A DNA stretch of 45,541 nt from UASB124 sp964446935 (GTDB lineage Bacteria > Babelota > Babeliae > Babelales > RVW-14), in the NCBI GenBank assembly GCA_964446935.1, contig CAYUQI010000012.1, positions 1 through 45,541 on the forward strand. The letters are read 5' to 3'. The stretch's first letter is position 1. Every line of letters starts with the position of its first letter. Position numbers and translations under genes: made by a program. Below are positions 1 through 8,925 of this stretch, in pieces. Below the pieces are notes generated by a model. The model made no database searches, was not told the origin of the DNA, and saw only the letters and a list, made by a program, of their open reading frames with translations.

Positions 1-863
1 CCGAATTGAATAATCGCAAAAAGTGTGTAGCCAATAAGCACCATCTTCCATCGGCCAATTTTGTCTGAAAGAATACCAAATGGAATGGCACCCATAGTAT
101 AAAAAATGGTAAATAACACATATAAAAGCATGGAGGTACGTACCGGTGAATAATTGGCCAGAATTGTTTGAGCATGAACAATAAAAAACATGTAGCTAAT
201 GTTAGCCAGTGAAAAAATACAGCCAATGGCAGCAAAGAGTTTAAATGATGATGGAAGTTTGGTTGCTGGTGCGATGTCTGTACCGTTTGGGGTGGTAGGA
301 ATAGCTTCTTGGATTGTTGCGAGAGGGATTATTGACATAAAGGAGATTATGGCCGCAATCATAACAATGGTTGTTAATGACAAATTCCATTCCCATATCA
401 GATAAAATGCGACCAGGGATCCCATGATAGCACCAGCAGCATCAAAGAAGCGGTGAATGCCAAATCCTTTGCCCACCTGTCCTGGCAGTGATTGAGCAAT
501 CATTGCGTCACGTGGGGATGTGCGCAGTGCCTTGCCAATACGTTCAAATCCTACAAGGGTAAAAATCCATTCCCAGGAAGTAGCAAAAGCAATCAGAAGT
601 TTGAAAAACGAGGATGTTATATATCCACTGTAAATAAACACTTTTCGCTTGCCAATTTTATCCGACAGTCTTCCAAAAATAGCATTAAATATTTCAGTTC
701 CGCTGTCGCGTAGTCCACCGATGAGCCCAAGAGCTATGCCAGAACCACCAACATGTTCAATTAAAAGTGGCAGGATTGGTAGAATCATTTCACTGCTTAA
801 GTCGTTTAAAAAGCTTGAAAAACCAAGGCGAATGATGGTGAAGTGTTTTTTGAACCAGGTCAC
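1..863 (-). CDS. MFS transporter, N-terminal part (cut by window edge)
   Basis: Reading the minus strand from 863 gives an open frame of about 287 codons that leaves the window at base 1. It is rich in hydrophobic segments. The loop after the second membrane helix carries the MFS signature GRLSDKIGKRK (motif A), and a similar FGILSDKIGR appears in the second half, as expected for the duplicated MFS fold. A GERIGK-type segment followed by RTSPRDA resembles the conserved loop of drug- or metabolite-type MFS exporters. The start is GTG at 863, chosen because AAAGGAG lies 7 nt upstream; no ATG fits as well. The substrate cannot be told from the sequence. The last membrane helices lie outside the window. 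Confidence 0.85.
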   Translation of the reverse strand, partial: MTWFKKHFTIIRLGFSSFLNDLSSEMILPILPLLIEHVGGSGIALGLIGGLRDSGTEIFNAIFGRLSDKIGKRKVFIYSGYITSSFFKLLIAFATSWEWIFTLVGFERIGKALRTSPRDAMIAQSLPGQVGKGFGIHRFFDAAGAIMGSLVAFYLIWEWNLSLTTIVMIAAIISFMSIIPLATIQEAIPTTPNGTDIAPATKLPSSFKLFAAIGCIFSLANISYMFFIVHAQTILANYSPVRTSMLLYVLFTIFYTMGAIPFGILSDKIGRWKMVLIGYTLFAIIQF

Positions 864-905
864 GGGCAGACTCCTTTATAAAGTGATGTTATATATTTTT
901 ATCAC

Positions 906-933
906 CTTATAACGAGTTATCGAGTGAAAACAA
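906..933 (-). promoter_or_regulatory. Candidate promoter of the MFS gene
   Basis: On the minus strand, TTGTTT (933-928) and TATAAG (911-906) are separated by 16 bp, about 45 bp before the GTG start at 863. The -10 is good and the -35 is weak. The 16-bp spacing matches other promoter candidates in this window. Confidence 0.35.
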
Positions 934-953
934 GAAAACAGCGATGCGCGTAT

Positions 954-985
954 AAAAAAAGGAGAGAGCGATGAAGCTCTCTCCC
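954..985 (-). terminator. Rho-independent terminator after the 1012-2139 gene
   Basis: A perfect 9-bp stem (961-969 with 976-984, GGAGAGAGC/GCTCTCTCC) with a 6-nt loop. On the minus strand it is followed by a run of seven T. It lies 27 nt beyond the stop codon at 1012. Confidence 0.8.
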
Positions 986-1011
986 AAGGGTAATAGCGTT
1001 AGTGTGATTTT

Positions 1012-2139
1012 TTAGCCGAGCATATCCAATTCGTTGATTGAGATAGCTGCATAAAGTGCTTCCATAGGTAACGTGCTTGTATCTATTTTTTTAAGTATGT
1101 CGAGAGATAATGCTTCAAACACATCTCTGCTTATCATATATTCACCAACAAAGTGTCCTGTTAATCTATTAACAAGCTCAATTTTTGGATTACTTGAGCT
1201 GCTACTTGATGTTGATGGTTGGGGCTGTACGAGCATTGTTGTGATTGTCTCTGTCTCTGGTTGCTCAAAAGGTGCCGTTGGTTGAAGGGACATTGTTGGT
1301 TGTGATGTAACTATTGCAGAAGATTTCTTTTTGACTTTGCCAGCTGCATTTCTAATTGCAGCCATCAAATCAGTTGGTTGCTGCCCACCAAATTGAAGTG
1401 GTTTTGGGGTGGCTGCTGGTTGTTCAGCAACATGAGTTGTGGTACTTGATGTAGATGATGAAGGAGTTGCTGCAGATACAGTTGATGCTGTTAACGATGT
1501 TCCTTTGTGTATGCTTGCAAATAAATTATGGCGAGCTTGTGTTTTACCAAATTGTTGTGCTGCTTGTGAAATCTGCAAGCTAGCTTTTGGTGACGAAGTT
1601 ACAATATGAGCTTCATCTTTTCGTTCTTGGGATTTTCTTACCATGTCAGGTATTCTGTTGGCACTACGTGCTAAAGCTATGCTGCCAATTTTTTGGTCTA
1701 ATCCTTTTTGGAAATCAAGTGAAAGCGAGAAAATTTCTTTGCCTTCTGCGATATCCTTAGTAAGTTTAGCAATAGTTGAATATCTGTTGTAGTCATCCTT
1801 GGCGTTGGTATCATGTTCTGTTAACCCAAAATATACTTCTGCACTATTTTGAGACATTGTTGCAACCATGCCAGCTATTTCCTGAACAAGGCTTGCAAAT
1901 GCTGTATTATCATTTGAATAACGGGCAGGGCTATTCTCGAGTCGTTGCGTGATCATATTGACTATCTCGGGAGCTCGTAATGTTCCCTGGGCGCCTATTA
2001 ATGCATATGCGCCAGAAAATGTTTCTGTGGCGATTTGATTCTTTTGTTGAGCTGTTAAATCCATTGCTCCGGCTGTTGATAAACCGGCGCAAAGACCAGC
2101 AACAGCGACGACCGTCTTGAAATTAAACATATTTTTCAT
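1012..2139 (-). CDS. Secreted Ser/Thr/Pro-rich protein, unknown function
   Basis: A 375-residue protein beginning MKNMFNFKTVV, with a hydrophobic core and a likely signal-peptidase site near STAGAMD. I prefer the ATG at 2139 because GGAG sits 6 nt before it; an in-frame ATG at 2181 would fall almost on the predicted transcription start. The first 200 residues look alpha-helical. After that comes a low-complexity Ser/Thr/Pro/Gln linker (about residues 215-320), then a short helical C-terminus ending ELDMLG. I do not recognise a family. The gene is last in the minus-strand secreted-protein island and has its own promoter at 2189-2216 and a clear terminator. Its make-up resembles secreted host-interaction proteins, but that is inference. 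Confidence 0.8.
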   Translation of the reverse strand: MKNMFNFKTVVAVAGLCAGLSTAGAMDLTAQQKNQIATETFSGAYALIGAQGTLRAPEIVNMITQRLENSPARYSNDNTAFASLVQEIAGMVATMSQNSAEVYFGLTEHDTNAKDDYNRYSTIAKLTKDIAEGKEIFSLSLDFQKGLDQKIGSIALARSANRIPDMVRKSQERKDEAHIVTSSPKASLQISQAAQQFGKTQARHNLFASIHKGTSLTASTVSAATPSSSTSSTTTHVAEQPAATPKPLQFGGQQPTDLMAAIRNAAGKVKKKSSAIVTSQPTMSLQPTAPFEQPETETITTMLVQPQPSTSSSSSSNPKIELVNRLTGHFVGEYMISRDVFEALSLDILKKIDTSTLPMEALYAAISINELDMLG

Positions 2140-2188
2140 ATAACACTCCATGTGATTAAGAACTAAAGTTATTACTTCCATACCTTTT

Positions 2189-2216
2189 ATTCTATATAAA
2201 TTATTCTATTTGTCAA
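2189..2216 (-). promoter_or_regulatory. Strong sigma70-type promoter, copy A
   Basis: Minus strand TTGACA (2216-2211), a 16-bp spacer and TAGAAT (2194-2189), about 50 bp before the start at 2139. Most of the spacer and flanks match the promoter at 8926-8953, notably the shared TTGACAAAT and TTATATAGAATA blocks. Confidence 0.7.
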
Positions 2217-2258
2217 TATTTAGATAGGTTAAAAACCTGTATTTTTGTCGTTTTTTAC

Positions 2259-3044
2259 TTAAAAACTCATAAAAACATCATTTTTTTGGCTTTTCTTAAA
2301 GCTTGTTTCAAAGGCTTGTTGTAAGCAGAGTCCTATTTGTTTAATGAAAGCGCTTTCGGCCTCCATTTTTCGGTGTATTTGTTTGCTTTCAGCCGTTGTA
2401 AGCCCGAATGCTTTGATATTGTCTTCTATCATTTTTGGGGTAATGGAGTTGGTTTGGTATACCTTTATGCTGCCGTTCTCATTGCGAACAACAAAGGTAA
2501 TCCAATGAATGGTCTCATCTATGTTGGTAATATTCAAGCCGATAGCAAAAGGGAGTTTGCATTCCTGTAATGCTGCTGCAAGCGTTGGCTGATCCCATGT
2601 TTGCGCGTGATTATAGAGAACTGTATGCGCATCCTTTGGATTGCTTTGAAATAAGAACTGAAAGAAACTAGGATCGCTGATAATGGCAATATGCTCTGCT
2701 TGCTTCTTGAGCGCAGTGACTTTGCTTATCAATGTTGTGATTTCCTCAGGACTCAATTTGGTTTGTGATTTGAGTCCGGCCTTCCATGAGGTGTACAGTT
2801 TTTCAAAACGTGCTTTGTTAAGCAATTCCTTTGAGCCTTCGGCCATTGTTGTTTGCGGGTTATTTAATACCAGCATGTTGTAGAGCATAAAGTAACCGCA
2901 GTCATTGTCTGCGCCCTTAAACATGTCTTGAGAGAGTGATGGTAGGGGCTCAAACGTTGTAATTGATTTTACGGCACCATACATTTGTGCGGATGCAAAC
3001 AATCCAGCAGAAGCCAATATGATTTTAAAACTATTTTTCATCAT
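2259..3044 (-). CDS. Secreted protein with a possible papain-like Cys/His centre
   Basis: A 261-residue protein with a signal peptide (MMKNSFKIILASAGLFASAQMYGA). The ATG pair at 3044/3041 is chosen because GGA lies about 9 nt upstream and this start avoids overlap with the stop of the gene before it (4-nt gap). The mature part opens with a stretch containing NDCGYFMLYNM (Cys49). Much later comes HWITFVVR (His180), then VYQTNS. A Cys in a DCG turn followed by His-Trp and then Asn or Asp is the order found in papain-fold peptidases such as C39. It is the reverse of Ulp1/C48, where His precedes Cys. I cannot assign a family, and the catalytic reading is a hypothesis. The gene is probably co-transcribed with the deubiquitinase-like gene upstream. 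Confidence 0.7.
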   Translation of the reverse strand: MMKNSFKIILASAGLFASAQMYGAVKSITTFEPLPSLSQDMFKGADNDCGYFMLYNMLVLNNPQTTMAEGSKELLNKARFEKLYTSWKAGLKSQTKLSPEEITTLISKVTALKKQAEHIAIISDPSFFQFLFQSNPKDAHTVLYNHAQTWDQPTLAAALQECKLPFAIGLNITNIDETIHWITFVVRNENGSIKVYQTNSITPKMIEDNIKAFGLTTAESKQIHRKMEAESAFIKQIGLCLQQAFETSFKKSQKNDVFMSF

Positions 3045-3048
3045 GGTT

Positions 3049-4122
3049 TTATTCCAATAATAAGGCGAGTTGTTTTTCATCGTTATAGAACTGCTGAATT
3101 AATTGAGTGAGTGTTTCGTGATCTAATGGGCTTGCAACTAATAGTTGCAATGTTTTGTTGCTTAACTTGTTTAATCCGAGAGCTTCCCCAACTTCTTTGA
3201 GTGATGGAATTTTTAATAAAAGTTGTTCATACGGCGTGAGTGTTGATGACTGGGTGCTGGAAGTTGTGTGTTGCGCTGGTGATGGAGACGTTGATGGTTG
3301 CGGTACTGCTGAAGTAGTTTTTACCTCGACGGTTTGTCCATTGCTGTATTGGAAATCTAATTCAAGCGCTGCGAGATCTAAACTGGCTCGTATTGCATTG
3401 AGTGTTGTGACAATTGTTTTAATTCGTATATCAACACCATTGCGGTTATCAAGTAGCTTTTCAGCTATTTTACCAAATTGATTCATAATGATGGTTGAGG
3501 TTTCATCAACCAATTGCTTAATGGTTGCTTGAGCAAATGCATAGTCGAAGCTCTTGTATCCTTGCTCAATAGCAGTATCAAGGGTAAGAAGTGCTGTTTC
3601 AATTGAAGCTAAAGCTTCTTGAACATTGGTTATGTTAACGTTATCAAGTTGTTGGGTGATTGATTTTTTAAGTTCTGCATACTCTTGAGCAGCTTTCTCT
3701 TTTTCTTTTTGTTGTGCCTCAACTTTGGCGCGTTGTTCTGCTTCCTCGGTGCCATCGGCACGAACGTATGATCTGCCAGATGGATGATTAACATTCGATG
3801 CGCTACCTGATGGGTGTGTTGAGGTGCTTGATAATGATGGTGATGGAGCAGCGGTAGCTATTTGATTTGATGATGCAGAAGTTGTAGCTGTTTGGTTAAG
3901 CAAACCAAGAACAAAGTTACGAAGTTGCATTGTATTTGCTTGGTCGGCAAATTGATCAAGGATAGCGTTGACGATAGCATTTTTTGCATCGCCGGCCATT
4001 CTCAAGGTAGCAACTTTGCGGGTAATTGTTTGTTTCAGCTGGTCTGTTAATTGTGCCATTGCCCCTGCGGATGCGATAAACAGAGATGTTGCGGTTATTG
4101 TTACTAATACTATTTTTTTCAT
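3049..4122 (-). CDS. Secreted coiled-coil protein, unknown function
   Basis: A 357-residue protein with a clear signal peptide (MKKIVLVTITATSLFIASAGAMA). The N-terminal helical domain (to about residue 75) is followed by a Ser/Thr/Pro linker, a charged Glu/Lys/Gln helix that should form a coiled coil (about 125-155), a helical region, another Thr/Ser/Pro linker, and a C-terminal helical bundle beginning near TPYEQLLLKIP. The layout of helical modules joined by Ser/Thr linkers matches the 1012-2139 protein, though I see no clear sequence identity. It lies 45 nt downstream of the deubiquitinase-like gene and 4 nt before the next, so it is probably the second gene of a three-gene operon. No family recognised. 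Confidence 0.8.
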   Translation of the reverse strand: MKKIVLVTITATSLFIASAGAMAQLTDQLKQTITRKVATLRMAGDAKNAIVNAILDQFADQANTMQLRNFVLGLLNQTATTSASSNQIATAAPSPSLSSTSTHPSGSASNVNHPSGRSYVRADGTEEAEQRAKVEAQQKEKEKAAQEYAELKKSITQQLDNVNITNVQEALASIETALLTLDTAIEQGYKSFDYAFAQATIKQLVDETSTIIMNQFGKIAEKLLDNRNGVDIRIKTIVTTLNAIRASLDLAALELDFQYSNGQTVEVKTTSAVPQPSTSPSPAQHTTSSTQSSTLTPYEQLLLKIPSLKEVGEALGLNKLSNKTLQLLVASPLDHETLTQLIQQFYNDEKQLALLLE

Positions 4123-4167
4123 AATAAACTTCCAATTTTTTATTTTTAAGTTTTAGTTATTATTTTA

Positions 4168-7100
4168 TTACTGTGCATCTTTGATGGCTTTTTCGAATTT
4201 ATCTTTAAATATTTCATAGGTCATTCCATGGTAATTATAAAAATTAATGTATTTATTACAGGTATGACCCTCTGGAAGCTTCCATTGTTTTGGGTCGCTA
4301 TCGCAATTACATGAATAATGAATACCATTGTGTAGTGGATTATTTGGATTATTTTCGCAAGTAATCTTATGTTCTACACCGCTAAACACATTAATTGCAA
4401 GTGTATCTGTTTTGCTTGATCCAGTTGCAAATGTGCAGATTGCTTTTAATATTAAAGGGTTGTTTTTATTTTCTTCAATGTACTGAATAAGCCATTGTTT
4501 GACCGTTGAGTCCCATGGAGTAGTTTTATTTATTATTGTTATAAGTTCATCTGCCGTAATAATAGAAAACATGTTCATAAGCTGTTTTGGCTGGAGTGTT
4601 GCAATATATTTTCTCATTAAAAGAAATTGAAGGGCTCCATTATTCAAGTATGATGACAGTGTTTGATTATCTACGTCTGTTGTAGCAACATTTTTTATTA
4701 TTGTATCTTCAGTTTTTCCTTGCCCTAAACTATCTCTGCAGGCTTGTAGTTCGGTTGTTTTCCAAAATTCTGTACAGATTGTTTGTGGACAATCTTCTGA
4801 TGATCTGTTTACAAGAAGATCTTCCCAGAATTTTTCAGGCAGGCTAAAGTCAACCGATACACCGTTCCAGTCGATTTTTAGTATAGGATTTTGTGGGGTG
4901 TATGAATTTGCGAGGGTATACCATAATAAGCTTGTAAATACCCTTTGAAGGCCCACAGTGCTTTTTAGTTTGTCATGTGTGCATGTTTTGGCTAGCTTAG
5001 TTAATAGAAGCCTTTTTATTCCTCCAATGTCGACGTTGTCAATCATTGCTTGATCAGCAATGTGATATTTGACATTGACGGTCATCAAATCACTGATTGA
5101 AAAAGGGTGCTCTATGTATTGATAAGTAGCGGAATCTAGTCGTCGGTCTGTGAATAATTTTTCTTCTGCATCAAGCTGATGAGCTATTGAGGTCAGTTGC
5201 TTGAGTGCTCCGCCGCTGTAGAAGTAAAAGTACACTTCTCGTAACTTGTTAAATATATCAAGCCGAATAGCTTGTATTCGAGTTTTGAATAAGGTGATTG
5301 TAGCGGTGATGGGGTCAATTTTATCTTTAATTGATTGTGGAATGTCTGCTTTTTTTTCATACATAACTTGATGGGCTTTGGTAAATCCTGTGATTTTTGC
5401 TTCTATTGCTAGTAAGCTTGTATCACACAAATTGGCTACAATGCAGAATTTTTTAAAGAGTTGATAACTTGTGTTGCGAGCAGAATTATCACTCGTATCT
5501 ATATTGTCATAGTATTTTTGCAATAACGTTTCTATTTGTTGTATCGTGTTATCTGAATCAGCGTCTCCATTCTCTAGAGAGACAAGGAGCTGTCTGTGTT
5601 GTTGTTCAAGACCAATGTCCTCAAGATAATGATCTAAGCTATCTGTACGTATTTGTTTGACCGTTTGTGGTTTGGTTTTTGATTGATTAGCCAATTTTTT
5701 TTGTTCAGCTTGTATTGTGTCAGTTAAGTCATCCTCATCAAAGCTATCAAGTCCATATTTAGCTATAGCTTGAATGCTTTGTATAACTTTATCTTTCAAA
5801 CCTTGTTCAAGATTGTGATTATTGATCATTTGTATGATATTTGGAGGAAGTTGCGTAGTTGTTTTTGATTGTACTGAAGCTTGTCTTCGTTGTATGTCGT
5901 TTATTAAATCTTGCAATGTATCACCATTCGCATCATCATTGATGTCTTTAATTAATTGGTCGTCATTCGTTAACTTTTCTATAACTTTTTTTTCAATGTC
6001 TGGGTTGAGCTTCAAATCTGTGATTATCTTAAGCAATGATTGTGGCTTAATAGGGTTGCCCTTTAATTCTTCGTCAGTTGCATTTAAATTTGAAATCATC
6101 GCAAGTAATTTTTGAGAAAGATCTTGCGTTGCTGGTGTTGTCATAGTTGTGACAGGTGTGGTTGTGGCGGTAGCTTGGGTTGGCAAATTTTGTACGTATT
6201 CTTGAATCATGTTGTCAATATTTTCTCCTGTGACTAAGGCATTGTTATAGGCTTCTGCCATCCACATATTATCTTGAGCGACAAGATTGTTCATAATTTC
6301 ATTGCGGCGTGCTGGATGGAGTTGGGTAACTCTTGTTAAAAGGGTGCCGAAGTTATTTGCAAGAGGATTCAATGCAATCTGTATTGACGCTGTTGGTGTA
6401 GTTGTAGCCATTGTTCTGTTTGCTGTAGCCACCTGTTGCTGTACTGGTTGTTGGGCTGCTGGTGCTACGTCGATAGTTCGTACGTATGTTACAGCTCCTG
6501 TAATTTGTGCTGGAAGCCGATATATATTACATGTTCTAGGTATATTACATACTGGGCAGTTGCCGTTTGTTTGATAGTTTTGGTGTGTTGTAGCTTGTGT
6601 TCTTGTTGTATCAACAATGTGCCCACATGGTTGGAATAACAAAATTTCATCGCCAAGGTGAATATGGGAGTGAGCAACGGGACATTGATTAATATCAAGG
6701 TAGTGATTGTTATTAGCATTAGAAAATGTTCGTAAGATAAGTTCATTGTTTTGACGATACATAACAAGAGGATTTTGCCCAGTTGGGAGCGCTATTTGTT
6801 GTGGTGCTGGCTGTTGAACCTGAACAGGTTGTTGAGCGTTTGCTTGTTGTGGATTTGCTACTTGAGGATGGTGGTTATGAGCAACAGGTTGTTCGCCTTG
6901 ACGTGTATAAAAAAACATTTGTGGATTATAATGGTTGTGGTGCCCTTGAGCTTGCAGATTTTGCCATGCTTGTTCTCCATCCGTAACCTGATAATCATCG
7001 CATAAATACCATGCATTGCCTTCTTTTACTAAAGCTATGTAGTGACCACCGCTGCTGTCTCTACTTAAAGCGCCGGACCAAAGAACGATGCCTTTAATAT

Positions 7101-8853
7101 CGTACATTATCAGTTGTTCATTGAGTACTCCATCAACAGGAAGAGTTTCGATTGGATGTACAGCGCCGTTTCCTGGTCCAGATGCTACAATTACTGATGG
7201 AACAGGGTTTCCATTATTGTCATCATCTTGCCATTCGCCAATATGTTGAGCAATTGCTTGTGTTATAGGATTATTTCCCTGGTTATCTATGGCATTTGCG
7301 ATTTCTGGAACGTTAACACTAAAAATTGAATTAACACATGCGCAATCGTTATCTCTGAGCGTGGCAAGCATTGTATTAAAAAGTTGAGTAGCACTTTCTT
7401 GGTTGCCATTTGTATGAATATAATTGGCTGGATTAATGTTGGCTTGATGTGTTTGCATTGCATTCATGAGATTAGTAAGTCCTGTGTGTAATGCATGCTG
7501 ACAATGACATTCATTATCTGGTAATTCATTCCAAATAGACCCAATGCATTGGGTAAGTGAGTTTAAGAAGCAGTTGTTGCCATTATTAACAAGTCCTCGG
7601 GGCCCATTTTGTTGTTGCTGTGGTTGTGGCTGCTGAGGTTGTTGTTGCTGTTGTTGGCGTAACAAATCAGCCTGACGCTGTTGCGTGGCTCTTTGTTGTT
7701 GAATATTTGCTATGGTTTGATCAAAAGCTTGATTAGTTGTTTGAGTTAGATCAAGCAATTGACCTCTATTGGCTTCTTGTGGAGTAGGGTTAAGGTTTGC
7801 AAGAGCTTGTTGCCTGCGTTGTTGTTCTTGGTGTTGTGCCGCTTGTTGCGCTGCTTGCTGTTGAGCGACAAGGGCTGCTTGGCGTTGTTGATCTTCTTGT
7901 TGTTGGCGTAACAGATCAGCCTGACGTTGCTGTGCGGCTCTTTGTTGTTGAATATCTGCTATGGTTTGATCAAAGGCTTGATTAGTTGTTTGAGTTAGAT
8001 CAAGCAATTGACCTCTATTGGCTTCTTGTGGAGTAGGGTTAAGGTTTGCAAGAGCTTGTTGCCTGCGTTGTTGTTCTTGGTGTTGTGCCGCTTGTTGCGC
8101 TGCTTGCTGTTGAGCGACAAGGGCTGCTTGGCGTTGTTGAGCTTCCTGTTGTTGGCGTAACAAATCAGCCTGACGTTGCTGTGCGGCTCTTTGTTGTTGA
8201 ATATTTGCTATGGTTTGATCAAAAACTTGATTAGTTGTTTGAGTTAGATCAAGCAATTGACCTCTATTGGCTTCTTGTTGAGTAGGATTAAGAGTGTTGA
8301 GAGCTTGTTGTCTGCGTTGTTGTTCTTGTTGAGCTGCTTGTTGTTGAGCGATAAGGGCTGCTTGGCGTTGCTGTTCAGCAAGGATGGCTGCTTGAGCTGC
8401 CTGAATAATCTGATTACGTTGCTGTGCTGTGCCATCAATGTAGGCATTGTATTGGCCAGAATTGTTAATTTGCTGTTGAATATTTGCTGCCAATGTTGCA
8501 AATTGCGTAATTCCCTGTTGGCGGTTTTGAGCTGCAAGATTGACAATGGGAGCTGCTGGTGCAGCTACTGGGGCTGCAATGCCCGCACCTCTTGCTGCAG
8601 CAAGTTCAGTTGCTGTAAAACCAAGAGTGATAATGGAAGCGTCCGGGACTCCTCCAGCTATGAGTCTTTGCAAAAGAGTGTTTTGGTCTAATCCTGTTCT
8701 TTGGCAAAGGCCTTGCTTCCCACCAAATCTTTGAAGCATGACATGGCGAGTTACACCCATATTGGGAAGTGTTACCGTTCCAAATCCGGATTCCAAAAGG
8801 AAAAGGGATAACAGAAGAATGAACGTTTGTTTTTTAAGATAACTTAAAATCAT
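4168..8853 (-). CDS. Secreted ubiquitin-specific protease (USP/C19)-like protein with Gln-rich repeats
   Basis: A 1561-residue protein with a signal peptide (MILSYLKKQTFILLLSLFLL). The ATG at 8853 follows GGGGGGAA at good spacing; a TTG 21 nt upstream has none. Residues about 150-415 are Gln/Ala-rich coiled-coil repeats with an 83-residue period. The USP core follows. The Cys box is GLVNNGNNCFLNSLTQC with Cys428 as nucleophile, and the His box is GGHYIALVKEGNAWYLCDD with His604 and Asp619 in the places of the USP triad. A Cys/His cluster (C724, H728, H732, C743, H745, C766, C769) looks like half of a RING-type zinc site. The last 900 residues are mostly helical and end in another Cys/His-rich stretch near 1500-1540. 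In eukaryotes USPs remove ubiquitin from substrates; a secreted bacterial copy points to action on host ubiquitin. It heads the operon that includes 3049-4122 and 2259-3044. Confidence 0.9.
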   Translation of the reverse strand: MILSYLKKQTFILLLSLFLLESGFGTVTLPNMGVTRHVMLQRFGGKQGLCQRTGLDQNTLLQRLIAGGVPDASIITLGFTATELAAARGAGIAAPVAAPAAPIVNLAAQNRQQGITQFATLAANIQQQINNSGQYNAYIDGTAQQRNQIIQAAQAAILAEQQRQAALIAQQQAAQQEQQRRQQALNTLNPTQQEANRGQLLDLTQTTNQVFDQTIANIQQQRAAQQRQADLLRQQQEAQQRQAALVAQQQAAQQAAQHQEQQRRQQALANLNPTPQEANRGQLLDLTQTTNQAFDQTIADIQQQRAAQQRQADLLRQQQEDQQRQAALVAQQQAAQQAAQHQEQQRRQQALANLNPTPQEANRGQLLDLTQTTNQAFDQTIANIQQQRATQQRQADLLRQQQQQQPQQPQPQQQQNGPRGLVNNGNNCFLNSLTQCIGSIWNELPDNECHCQHALHTGLTNLMNAMQTHQANINPANYIHTNGNQESATQLFNTMLATLRDNDCACVNSIFSVNVPEIANAIDNQGNNPITQAIAQHIGEWQDDDNNGNPVPSVIVASGPGNGAVHPIETLPVDGVLNEQLIMYDIKGIVLWSGALSRDSSGGHYIALVKEGNAWYLCDDYQVTDGEQAWQNLQAQGHHNHYNPQMFFYTRQGEQPVAHNHHPQVANPQQANAQQPVQVQQPAPQQIALPTGQNPLVMYRQNNELILRTFSNANNNHYLDINQCPVAHSHIHLGDEILLFQPCGHIVDTTRTQATTHQNYQTNGNCPVCNIPRTCNIYRLPAQITGAVTYVRTIDVAPAAQQPVQQQVATANRTMATTTPTASIQIALNPLANNFGTLLTRVTQLHPARRNEIMNNLVAQDNMWMAEAYNNALVTGENIDNMIQEYVQNLPTQATATTTPVTTMTTPATQDLSQKLLAMISNLNATDEELKGNPIKPQSLLKIITDLKLNPDIEKKVIEKLTNDDQLIKDINDDANGDTLQDLINDIQRRQASVQSKTTTQLPPNIIQMINNHNLEQGLKDKVIQSIQAIAKYGLDSFDEDDLTDTIQAEQKKLANQSKTKPQTVKQIRTDSLDHYLEDIGLEQQHRQLLVSLENGDADSDNTIQQIETLLQKYYDNIDTSDNSARNTSYQLFKKFCIVANLCDTSLLAIEAKITGFTKAHQVMYEKKADIPQSIKDKIDPITATITLFKTRIQAIRLDIFNKLREVYFYFYSGGALKQLTSIAHQLDAEEKLFTDRRLDSATYQYIEHPFSISDLMTVNVKYHIADQAMIDNVDIGGIKRLLLTKLAKTCTHDKLKSTVGLQRVFTSLLWYTLANSYTPQNPILKIDWNGVSVDFSLPEKFWEDLLVNRSSEDCPQTICTEFWKTTELQACRDSLGQGKTEDTIIKNVATTDVDNQTLSSYLNNGALQFLLMRKYIATLQPKQLMNMFSIITADELITIINKTTPWDSTVKQWLIQYIEENKNNPLILKAICTFATGSSKTDTLAINVFSGVEHKITCENNPNNPLHNGIHYSCNCDSDPKQWKLPEGHTCNKYINFYNYHGMTYEIFKDKFEKAIKDAQ
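7625..8400 (-). repeat. Tandem Gln-rich coding repeats, 249-bp period
   Basis: Inside the USP-like gene, three copies of a unit encoding EANRGQLLDLTQTTNQ, then a QQQRAAQQRQADLLRQQQ run, lie in tandem. The two C-terminal-most full units are 249 bp (83 codons) apart and almost identical at DNA level. The unit nearest the N-terminus is shorter and more diverged. This suggests recent expansion by unequal recombination, or homogenisation. Confidence 0.85.
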
Positions 8854-8925
8854 ATGATTCCCCCCATTTTGCAACGCTTATATTCTCTATTTTGCTATTT
8901 ATAATTTTTAATTTCTATATAACTT

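Noticed and set aside
199..912. Three plus-strand frames over the left edge
   Set aside because: They lie opposite the MFS transporter, whose motif A and ribosome site are clear on the minus strand.
7625..8400. Regular DNA repeats considered as a CRISPR array
   Set aside because: The unit is 249 bp, fully coding and without spacers; no cas genes are in the window.
7797..8691. Long plus-strand open frames opposite the USP-like gene
   Set aside because: They mirror the Gln-rich repeats (CAA read backwards gives Leu/Val/Cys-rich frames), have no ribosome sites and low-complexity composition.
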